The notes beneath the pieces are model-generated. The model ran no database searches. It worked only from the letters and a program-made list of their open reading frames with translations, and had not been told where the DNA came from. A DNA stretch of 64,000 nucleotides from JAEUHM01 sp964538625 (GTDB lineage Bacteria > Verrucomicrobiota > Verrucomicrobiia > Verrucomicrobiales > Verrucomicrobiaceae), in the NCBI GenBank assembly GCA_964538625.1, contig CAZIGH010000022.1:16317-80316 (forward strand), given 5' to 3'. The translations under genes and the position numbers were made by a program. Below, piece by piece: positions 17,516-24,801 of this stretch; positions within the stretch are counted from its first letter, which is position 1; each line of letters starts with the position of its first letter.

Positions 17516-17857
17516 CTATTTTTGGGCGGCATTCTCAGGTTTGAGAACAACCGATGAAATCAGCCACTCCGCGTAGCGTTCATGGGCCGATTCCGGACTG
17601 AGAACGACGAACTCCGGCACATCGTAGGGATGAGCGGCGAGAAGAGCCGACTCGAACGCACGGAGCGCCGCAGCCGTGGTTTTGAAGATGGCGAGGATCT
17701 CCGTCTCCTCACGCACCTGCCCCTCCCAACGGTAGATGGAAGTGACTCCGGGAACAAAGGAGACGCAGGCGGCGAGTTGCGAGTGCACCATCTGCGTGCC
17801 AATCTCTCGGGCGTCTTCAAGATTCGGAAACGTCACCAGCACCAGTCGAATGTCCAT
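17516..17857 (-). CDS. cutA: Divalent-cation tolerance protein CutA
   Basis: CutA1-family trimeric cytoplasmic protein linked to copper and divalent-cation tolerance. The sequence shows the family core LVTFPNLEDAREIGTQMV with LAACVSFVPGVTSIYRWEGQ (about residues 30-46), EETEILAIFKTT (about 51-62) and the C-terminal VPEFVVLSPESAHERYAEWL. The 113-residue length is typical. Its start lies 11 bases from the divergent histidine kinase start, so the promoter of each must lie within or very near the other gene. It precedes a small membrane-protein gene and gamma-glutamyltransferase on the same strand. Confidence 0.93.
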   Translation of the reverse strand: MDIRLVLVTFPNLEDAREIGTQMVHSQLAACVSFVPGVTSIYRWEGQVREETEILAIFKTTAAALRAFESALLAAHPYDVPEFVVLSPESAHERYAEWLISSVVLKPENAAQK

Positions 17858-17868
17858 GCACCCATGAT

Positions 17869-19023
17869 ATGAAATCCGGCTTCTTCGACAAGCTCATCAA
17901 GCGGATGGATCGCCTGGAACCCGGCGAGGTGCAGCACTTTCTCGCCGAGCTTCTCCGGGAGAAGGGGCTTCTGGAAAAGGTGTTTCAGGCTCTGCAGGAG
18001 GGCGTCATCCTTCTGGACAACGAAGGCCGCGTGACCTACGTGAACCGTGCGGCCTGTCAGTTGTTCGGCTTTGAGGCGGAGACCATCATGGGCAAGCAGC
18101 TTGGTGAGGGGATGCGCGGCATCGACTGGAAAGAACTGCGCAAGCCAGGGACCGTGATTAGCCGCGACCTAGAGATCACTTACCCGGAAAACCGTTACCT
18201 GAACTTCTACATCACCGCCATCGACGACACGCAGGAGCATGGGTTCGTGATGCTCATCCGGGACGTCACCCAGAGTCGTAAGCTGACCGAGGAAAAGATC
18301 GAGAGCGAGCGCATCACGGCACTCACCATGCTGGCGGCAGGAGTGGCGCATGAGCTGGGCAACCCGCTTAATGGCCTCACCATCCACCTTCAGCTCATGG
18401 AGCGGGCACTGAAAAAGATGGGCAAAGGCGGGGACAAACTCCAGAAGCATCTCGAGGTGGCCAGTGGCGAGATCAAACGGCTGGATCTCATCATTACCCA
18501 GTTCCTCGCCGCCATCCGGCCCACCAAGCCCCAGCTTCATCGCGTAGCAGTGAACGAACTCATCGAAGAAGCGGCGAGATTTCTGAGTCCAGAACTGGAG
18601 AGCCACAGGGTCAAGCTCAAGCTGGAGCTGCGGGCCGATACGCCGCAGATGCTGCTGGATGCGAACCAGATGAAGCAGGCCTTTTACAATCTCATCCGCA
18701 ACGCAGCCCAGGCCATGCCAGAGGGTGGACGGCTCACCATCACGTCCACGTTCAATGACTTTGAGGTCATCATCAGCTTTCAGGATACTGGCAAAGGCAT
18801 CTCCGCCGAAGCCATGGGCAACCTTTTCCAGCCATTCTTCACGACCCGAAAGACGGGCACCGGTCTCGGACTGCTCATCGTCCGCCGAATCGTGCGGGAG
18901 CATGGAGGAGAGATCGACATCGGCAGCCGTGAAGGCGAGGGCACGCGCGTGAGTGTCATCCTGCCGCTGGTGGAGAAAAAGGTGCGGCTCCTGGGTGCCG
19001 GAGAGGCGGACTTGGCAAGTTGA
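17869..19023 (+). CDS. PAS-domain sensor histidine kinase, NtrB-like
   Basis: Cytoplasmic sensor kinase of 384 residues without transmembrane helices. A PAS domain occupies about residues 35-140 (LLDNEGRVTYVNRAACQLFGFE), followed by the dimerisation/phosphoacceptor domain with histidine about 161 in AAGVAHELGNPLNGL. The ATPase domain has the N box NLIRNAAQAMPEGG (about 282-295), G1 DTGKGI and G2 GTGLGLL. The gene order kinase, small ORF, sigma-54 activator suggests that it phosphorylates the downstream response regulator. Soluble PAS kinases paired with NtrC-type regulators often sense internal nitrogen, redox or small-molecule signals; the signal here is unknown. Confidence 0.92.
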   Translation: MKSGFFDKLIKRMDRLEPGEVQHFLAELLREKGLLEKVFQALQEGVILLDNEGRVTYVNRAACQLFGFEAETIMGKQLGEGMRGIDWKELRKPGTVISRDLEITYPENRYLNFYITAIDDTQEHGFVMLIRDVTQSRKLTEEKIESERITALTMLAAGVAHELGNPLNGLTIHLQLMERALKKMGKGGDKLQKHLEVASGEIKRLDLIITQFLAAIRPTKPQLHRVAVNELIEEAARFLSPELESHRVKLKLELRADTPQMLLDANQMKQAFYNLIRNAAQAMPEGGRLTITSTFNDFEVIISFQDTGKGISAEAMGNLFQPFFTTRKTGTGLGLLIVRRIVREHGGEIDIGSREGEGTRVSVILPLVEKKVRLLGAGEADLAS

Positions 19024-19046
19024 TCTGGAGTGCGTATGGTTGCGCC

Positions 19047-19190
19047 ATGCTGACACTTGAAGACACCCTCGACTCCCCTGGAGACCTCCAGGAGGATAGG
19101 AAGTTTTGTCCCAAGATGGAGAACCACTGGGTGGGGCCGAGTCCGCTGCCCATCCCCCCTGCTGCCGACCAGCCGAATCCAAACCCATGA
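19047..19190 (+). CDS. 47-residue ORF coupled to the NtrC-type regulator
   Basis: A short open frame between kinase and response regulator. It starts ATG 23 bases after the kinase stop and ends at a TGA that overlaps the regulator's ATG (ATGA), the usual sign of translational coupling. The product has an acidic N-terminal half (MLTLEDTLDSPGDLQED) and a proline-rich end (GPSPLPIPPAADQPNPNP); no membrane segment or known motif is visible. A weak GGAG sits about 16 bases before the start. It may be a genuine small protein or simply a leader ORF that couples the two genes; I cannot decide from sequence. Confidence 0.45.
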   Translation: MLTLEDTLDSPGDLQEDRKFCPKMENHWVGPSPLPIPPAADQPNPNP

Positions 19191-20620
19191 CCGACCCTGC
19201 CACGATCCTCATCGTCGATGATGAAAAACACACCCGTGACGGCCTGAGGGCGGCGCTGGAGGACGACTTTGACGTCTATGTGGCGGCCAACGCAGCAGAG
19301 GCGGCGGAGGTACTCAACGGCGGTGAGGTGGATGTGATGCTGACCGATCTGAGGCTCGGCAGCGACGATGGCATGAAGGTGCTGGAGGATGCCATGAAGC
19401 GCCCCAAGCCGCCCGTGTGCATCATGATGACCGCTTACGGTTCGGTGGACACTGCGGTGGAAGCGATGCGGCGCGGAGCCTACCACTTCGTCACCAAGCC
19501 GCTGAACCTGGACGAGGTGGATCTGCTGGTGAAGCGCGCTCTTCGCAGCCGCAAGCTGGAGGTAGAGAACGTGGTGCTCAAGAAGCAAGTGGAGCGCAAG
19601 TTCTCCGTGCAGGGCATCCTGGGCCAGTCGGAGGTGATGAAGCCCATCTTGGAAACGATCGAGCAAGTGGCTCCGACACGTGCCACGGTCCTCATTGAAG
19701 GCGAAAGCGGAACCGGGAAGGAGCTCGTCGCGCGCGCCATCCACCATCTCAGCGGACGGCCCTCCTCGAAGCTGGTCATCGTGCACTGTGCCGCGCTGTC
19801 TCCACAGCTGCTGGAAAGCGAACTCTTTGGACATGAAAAAGGGTCATTCACCGGTGCCTCGGACAAGCGCATCGGGCGCTTTGAACTGGCGGACGGCGGT
19901 ACGCTGGTACTGGATGAGATTGGCGAGATTGACGCCAATACCCAGGTCAAGCTGCTTCGTGCCCTGGGGGAACAAACGATTGAGCGAGTAGGCAGCAGCA
20001 AGCCGATCAAGGTGGATGTGCGCGTGGTGGCTGCAACTAACAAAGACCTCGCCAAGTTGGTGGAGGAGGGGAAGTTCCGTGAAGATCTCTACTGGCGGCT
20101 CCGCGTGGTCACGCTTCACATGCCGCCGCTAAGGGAGCGCAGGTCAGACATCAAAATCCTCGCCGAGCACTTCCTCAAAGACATCGCTGAGGCGAATGGC
20201 AAGCCCGTAAAGCCGCTGAGCGACGAAGTGATGCCGACTCTGATGGCTTATGACTGGCCCGGCAACGTACGTGAGCTGCGCACCGTCATCGAGCACGGGG
20301 TAGTCATGTGCAACACCACGCGGATCATGCTCAAGCACCTGCCCGGTTACCTGGCCGGTACCGGCGGACTGGCTGCCCCGAGACTCGCTGCCGGGATGAA
20401 GAATGGCACTTCACCGCCGGTGCAGTCGGCAGCGCTGCCGCAGGACTTGAACCTGGCGAAGATGGAGCAGGCCTACATAGAGGAGGCACTTCGCCGCACC
20501 GGCAACAACCGCACAGAGGCAGCGGAACTCCTGGGCCTGAGCCGACGGACTCTTCAGCGCAAGCTGGCGGAGATGGACATGCTTATCCGACGGCGGCGCG
20601 GCAAAAGGGAAGGGGGCTGA
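19187..20620 (+). CDS. Sigma-54-dependent response regulator, NtrC family
   Basis: Transcription activator of 477 residues with three domains. The receiver domain (about 1-120) has the acidic pocket DDE (11-13), the phospho-acceptor aspartate 54 in LTDLRLG and the lysine in VTKPL. The AAA+ domain shows Walker A GESGTGKE, the sigma-54-contact loop GSFTGA (a variant of GAFTGA) in FGHEKGSFTGASDKR, Walker B LVLDEIGEID and the R-finger region. The C-terminal Fis-type helix-turn-helix is NRTEAAELLGLSRRTLQRKL. The start at this ATG matches the receiver domain; an in-frame ATG at 19106 lies in the preceding small ORF. Targets are unknown, though two amtB genes about 12 kb away carry sigma-54-like promoters. 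Confidence 0.93.
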   Translation: MTDPATILIVDDEKHTRDGLRAALEDDFDVYVAANAAEAAEVLNGGEVDVMLTDLRLGSDDGMKVLEDAMKRPKPPVCIMMTAYGSVDTAVEAMRRGAYHFVTKPLNLDEVDLLVKRALRSRKLEVENVVLKKQVERKFSVQGILGQSEVMKPILETIEQVAPTRATVLIEGESGTGKELVARAIHHLSGRPSSKLVIVHCAALSPQLLESELFGHEKGSFTGASDKRIGRFELADGGTLVLDEIGEIDANTQVKLLRALGEQTIERVGSSKPIKVDVRVVAATNKDLAKLVEEGKFREDLYWRLRVVTLHMPPLRERRSDIKILAEHFLKDIAEANGKPVKPLSDEVMPTLMAYDWPGNVRELRTVIEHGVVMCNTTRIMLKHLPGYLAGTGGLAAPRLAAGMKNGTSPPVQSAALPQDLNLAKMEQAYIEEALRRTGNNRTEAAELLGLSRRTLQRKLAEMDMLIRRRRGKREGG

Positions 20621-20666
20621 CGGGCCTCAGATCGACAGGCTGCGGAACGAGCAGAAAGGTATGGCC

Positions 20667-23600
20667 TTACGGCAGGTCCGTGAGGCGAACACTTCCTGAC
20701 AACACTTCAGAGACGCTGTTGCCCGGTCGCTGCACCAAGGTGAACGAACCAAAACCCTCACCAGTAGCGGCCGCAGGGTTGCGAACGATGACGCCGGAGA
20801 TTTTGGCGGTCCTCCTGACGATCTTGACTTTGGTGCCTGGGTCCACGTCTTCAAACTGTGTGAAGCTTCCGGTGAACAGGCCGGATGAGGGAATGAGTTT
20901 CAGCGTGGTCGCGGCAGGATTGAGGCCACTGGCCAAAGTGTCGAAGACGAAGACATTTTTGTCGGTCAGTTGTGCGTTCACGCCCGGGAGTTGGGGGCCG
21001 GTTTCCACCCTGGCTCCGGTGAAGGTCACTTGCACGTCTTTGGTGAGGACATTGGTGCCCATCACGTTCGCGCCGGGGATGATGTGTGTGTATTTGGCCC
21101 CTGTGGAAGTGAGTGTAAGAGGCGCGAAGCCGTTGGGATACGCGAAACTGCTGTATGCGGGCCGCTTTTCCCAAGCCAGTGTTCCAGTCACGGAGCTGTT
21201 GGGGTAGTCTGGCGCGGCACCGGCGGGATTGATATTGAGCTCACCCCGAATAACGCCTCCTGTGGCACCATACAGTCCGTTGTAAACCGCCAGCTGACCG
21301 GTAGGTCCCACAAATCCTCCGCTAGTGGTGAACGCGTTGCCGTCTGCGGTGCGCCCTGCCACGGATGGAGAACCTGTGTCTGTGACCGTGAAAGTGACGT
21401 AGCTGTCTCCGGGGGGATAGGACAGGTCACCCGGGGCGGGAGGCGGTGGAGTCAGTGCCACCGTGTAGTACCCCTTGAAGCTGGTGGGTTTCTCCGTGGC
21501 GCTCCACTTTTTCTTCCAGCCGCCGAGGGTGACGGTATGAGAGCCGTGAGTGAGCGACCCGGTGAGGAGGAGATCGACCGTATCCAGATCGAAGGTGAGC
21601 GTCACGGGAGACTGTCCTTTTCGGGGAATGGTGAAGGTGTTGGTCAGGTTTTGGCCCACGTTGGCATTCAACCAACCTCCGGTGAAACTGTGTGTGGTGG
21701 AGCCGAGGTAGAGTTTGCCGCTGTAAGTGAGCTTTGAGGTGACCGTGAGGTCCAGCCGCGCTCCTAGTCTCAATACTTGGCTTGCGGGTTCGGCGGGTGC
21801 TAGTGCGATGAAGCTGCCCACAAGCTCCTGCGGGACAGCTTGGATCTCAAGGGTGTCTGTCACTGGGGTGCCGAACCCAGAGCCGTTGGAGGGAGTAATG
21901 GTGACGGTGTAGGTTCTTACGACTTTGGGACGTCCGGTGATCTGCCCGGTGACAGAGTTCAGGACCAAGCCAGGAGGGAGATTGTTGGCGACGAATGTCG
22001 CAGCTCTGAGTTCGGAAGAGGGGTCCATGGGGATGGTATAGTTGTATTCCGCACCCACCATGCCGGGCGGCAGATCAAACGTGGGTGCTACGACTGGCGC
22101 GCCCGTGGTCACGGTGACTTGCTGAGGTGCTGCATCCAGAGTGCCACCGGGGCCGGTCACCTCGCAGGTATAGGTGTCTGTGTCTGCGGTGGAGAGATTG
22201 GTGAGCGTGAGGATGGGCGTGTTAGCGCCTGGCAGTGCAGGGTAAGTGGCGCTCATTCCATTGCCCTTTCGCCACTTGTAGGTGAGGCCACTGCCGCTGG
22301 CGGTGGCCTTGAGCGTGACGGACTTGGTGGCGGGGATGACCCATTCCTTCGTGGAAAGAACGTCCACTACGGCCACTTCAAAGGAGGTGGCGCTGGTGAT
22401 CCCGCCGACCGGGTTGGATGCCCTTAGGGTGTAGCGGCCCGCGTCCGCGAGCTTGACTGGTCCAAGCGTGAGTGTGGGACTCGTCGCTTTCGCTATCGGT
22501 TTGTTGTTTTTGAACCACTGGCAAACTGGCGGCGACTCGGACGAGACGGTGGCCGCTAGGGGTACGGAGGTGGCTCCGAGTGGCAGGATTTGATCGCCCG
22601 GCATGGCGGTGATGTCGGCCGGTGTATCGACGATGAAGAGGTTGACCGGTGCCGATTCCACTGCCCCGGCGAAGTTGCTGACTTCCACGGTGTAGGTGGT
22701 CTCGTCGGTCAGGGTAACGGGGGAGATGACCATCGTGGGCCCTGTGAAAGAGGGGAGGTGGGTGCCGTTTTTCTTCCACCTGTAGGTGGGGCTGGTGCCG
22801 GTGGCGGTCACTGTGAAGGTGGCCTTGCCCCCGAGCAGCACCGCCTGAAAAGTGGGCGGCTTCACGATGGTGATGGGCGTGACTACGGTAAGGACGGCGG
22901 GGTTGCTGGTGACGGCTCCGGCCGAGCTACTGACGGTGCAGGTGTAGGTGCCGGCGTGCGAGGAGTTGACTTCTCCCGGAATGGCGTAGCTGGACTGAAT
23001 GGCTCCTGGGATGCTGGCACCGTTGCGTTTCCATTGATAATATAGCGCTGCCGCGCTGGTGGCTGTGACACTGAAGGTCACGCCCGTGTCACCGACCACC
23101 ACGGTCTGGGAAGTGGGTTGGTCGGTGATACTGGGTTTGGGTCTAAAAAAGTTGGCCCGGCTTTGGATGATGCTGGAACTGCCGTTGAAAAAGCCGCTTC
23201 TGGCCATGCCACGAACTTGGATGCTAAAGTTCTGATTGCCGGGCAGCGCGATGTTGCTCAGTCTCCAGCCGGTGGGAGTGCGTGTGCCTTTCCCGAGAAC
23301 CGTATTGAAGTTGACTCCGTTTGTAGCCATTCGGAACTCGGCGTTTTCGACTTCAGGAGCGGAGCCTCCCCTTGTCCAGTCGATGAGGGAACCCTCGGCA
23401 TCCATCGTGAGCGTGTTGACGGCTGGCACGTCCGCAGTGATTCGCCCCATGTAGGATCTGGCTGTGGAGCCGATGAAGGAGAAGCCTCCCGCCAACACTG
23501 CCTGCCCGTCCGTCTGGAGGGCTAGTCCCTCTATGAAGTTATTCGTTCCAACCGAGGCATAGCTGCTGGAGGTGCTGCCGTCGCTGTTCAGCAAGGCCAG

Positions 23601-24650
23601 GTTGTTCCGGCTCACGCCGTTGACGAGGTTAAACCCACCGCCGATGAGCACGGAACCATCTGCACGCTGTGCCATGCTGAGCACGGGGCCATTCACGGTA
23701 GCCGAGAAGCTGTTGTCGATGCTTCCGTCTGTGTTCAGCCGGGCGATACCAAGTGCGGCTGACCCGGCGATGAAACTGAACTGGCCAGCAACAAGGATTT
23801 TGCCGTCGCGCTGAACAGCGACCACATAGCAGATGCCGTTGGGTGCCGGATTGAAGGCGGTGTCCAGCGCTCCCGCAGCAGTGACGCGGGCCAGGTAGGG
23901 GTAAGAGAGGCCGTTAACTTTGATAAACTCACCGGCCAACAACACCTTCCCGTCTGGCTGGACGACGACGGAGTTGACCTTGTGATCCACGGCTGGGGTG
24001 GAACCCAAACCTGACGACTGGGGCTTGGGCCTGAAGCTGGATACGATGGCACCCGAGGAACTTACCTTCATGATTCCCGCCACCAAACCGCCGGGAACAG
24101 CCTGGGCGAAATCGCCGTTGAAGAAGGCTGTGTTGTCTGGCTGGATGTTTACGAAGGGATAGACCACCCATCCGCTCACACCACCGGTGTTATACACTTC
24201 CGGTGCAGGATAGGAGATGGGGGACCCCGAGGGGCTGAAGCGGACGACAAGCGGCACTCTAAGGATGGAGTTGATGGTGCGAAAGGCACCGGAGAGGACG
24301 AAACCGCCATCCATGAAGCAACTGGCTGATACGACATTGGTTATAAACCCATCGTTTCTCGAGGGCAGAGCATCCGCGATGTAGCTGAAGCTTGTGTCCA
24401 GGGTGCCATTGGGGTTCACTCGATAAAGCGCGGTGCCGGTAGAGTTGGTCCGGTAGCCGGAGCCGGTGATGATCTTCCCGTCTGGAAGGATGCCGACAGC
24501 TGACACATATTCCGGCAGGGGAGGGGTGAAAGTGGTGTCCACGCTCTGAGCTGTGGCGACATGTTGATGGGTGAGGGCACAAGCAGCAAGAACCCAGCTA
24601 AAAGCCCTGACCCAACGCGAGGAGCGGCATGGCGAAGAAAGAGAACGCAT
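20667..24650 (-). CDS. Giant secreted delta-60-repeat/Ig-domain surface protein
   Basis: Predicted exported protein of 1327 residues. The chosen start gives a signal peptide ending near AACALTHQHVATAQ; the frame is open further upstream into the topoisomerase gene. Residues about 36-400 contain delta-60-type beta-propeller repeats (VAVQPDGKILVAG-like blocks such as VVVQPDGKVLLAGEF, VAVQRDGKILVAGQF, LALQTDGQAVLAGGF). About 505-850 hold four Ig-like domains, recognisable from YQWKRNG, YRWKKNG, CQWFKNN and YKWRKGN with paired YTC/YTVEV strands. About 853-937 is a putative Ig (LPPGLVLNSVTGQITGRP). The remaining C-terminus has a beta-rich repeat region of unknown type. A role in adhesion or surface display is plausible; no sorting signal is recognised. 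Confidence 0.85.
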   Translation of the reverse strand: MRSLSSPCRSSRWVRAFSWVLAACALTHQHVATAQSVDTTFTPPLPEYVSAVGILPDGKIITGSGYRTNSTGTALYRVNPNGTLDTSFSYIADALPSRNDGFITNVVSASCFMDGGFVLSGAFRTINSILRVPLVVRFSPSGSPISYPAPEVYNTGGVSGWVVYPFVNIQPDNTAFFNGDFAQAVPGGLVAGIMKVSSSGAIVSSFRPKPQSSGLGSTPAVDHKVNSVVVQPDGKVLLAGEFIKVNGLSYPYLARVTAAGALDTAFNPAPNGICYVVAVQRDGKILVAGQFSFIAGSAALGIARLNTDGSIDNSFSATVNGPVLSMAQRADGSVLIGGGFNLVNGVSRNNLALLNSDGSTSSSYASVGTNNFIEGLALQTDGQAVLAGGFSFIGSTARSYMGRITADVPAVNTLTMDAEGSLIDWTRGGSAPEVENAEFRMATNGVNFNTVLGKGTRTPTGWRLSNIALPGNQNFSIQVRGMARSGFFNGSSSIIQSRANFFRPKPSITDQPTSQTVVVGDTGVTFSVTATSAAALYYQWKRNGASIPGAIQSSYAIPGEVNSSHAGTYTCTVSSSAGAVTSNPAVLTVVTPITIVKPPTFQAVLLGGKATFTVTATGTSPTYRWKKNGTHLPSFTGPTMVISPVTLTDETTYTVEVSNFAGAVESAPVNLFIVDTPADITAMPGDQILPLGATSVPLAATVSSESPPVCQWFKNNKPIAKATSPTLTLGPVKLADAGRYTLRASNPVGGITSATSFEVAVVDVLSTKEWVIPATKSVTLKATASGSGLTYKWRKGNGMSATYPALPGANTPILTLTNLSTADTDTYTCEVTGPGGTLDAAPQQVTVTTGAPVVAPTFDLPPGMVGAEYNYTIPMDPSSELRAATFVANNLPPGLVLNSVTGQITGRPKVVRTYTVTITPSNGSGFGTPVTDTLEIQAVPQELVGSFIALAPAEPASQVLRLGARLDLTVTSKLTYSGKLYLGSTTHSFTGGWLNANVGQNLTNTFTIPRKGQSPVTLTFDLDTVDLLLTGSLTHGSHTVTLGGWKKKWSATEKPTSFKGYYTVALTPPPPAPGDLSYPPGDSYVTFTVTDTGSPSVAGRTADGNAFTTSGGFVGPTGQLAVYNGLYGATGGVIRGELNINPAGAAPDYPNSSVTGTLAWEKRPAYSSFAYPNGFAPLTLTSTGAKYTHIIPGANVMGTNVLTKDVQVTFTGARVETGPQLPGVNAQLTDKNVFVFDTLASGLNPAATTLKLIPSSGLFTGSFTQFEDVDPGTKVKIVRRTAKISGVIVRNPAAATGEGFGSFTLVQRPGNSVSEVLSGSVRLTDLP

Positions 24651-24801
24651 GAGGGGAGTGTAAATAAGTTCCGACTGCCGGACTAGAAAAAAGTTCAACG
24701 GCCCAACGTTTTTTTGGTTCAGCGGTGAGGGTTTGGTCCCGGCGGTGCTGCCGTTTTTGATACCCAGCTGGGAGGGGAGCTTGCCGTTTGAAGAGCTGGC
24801 A

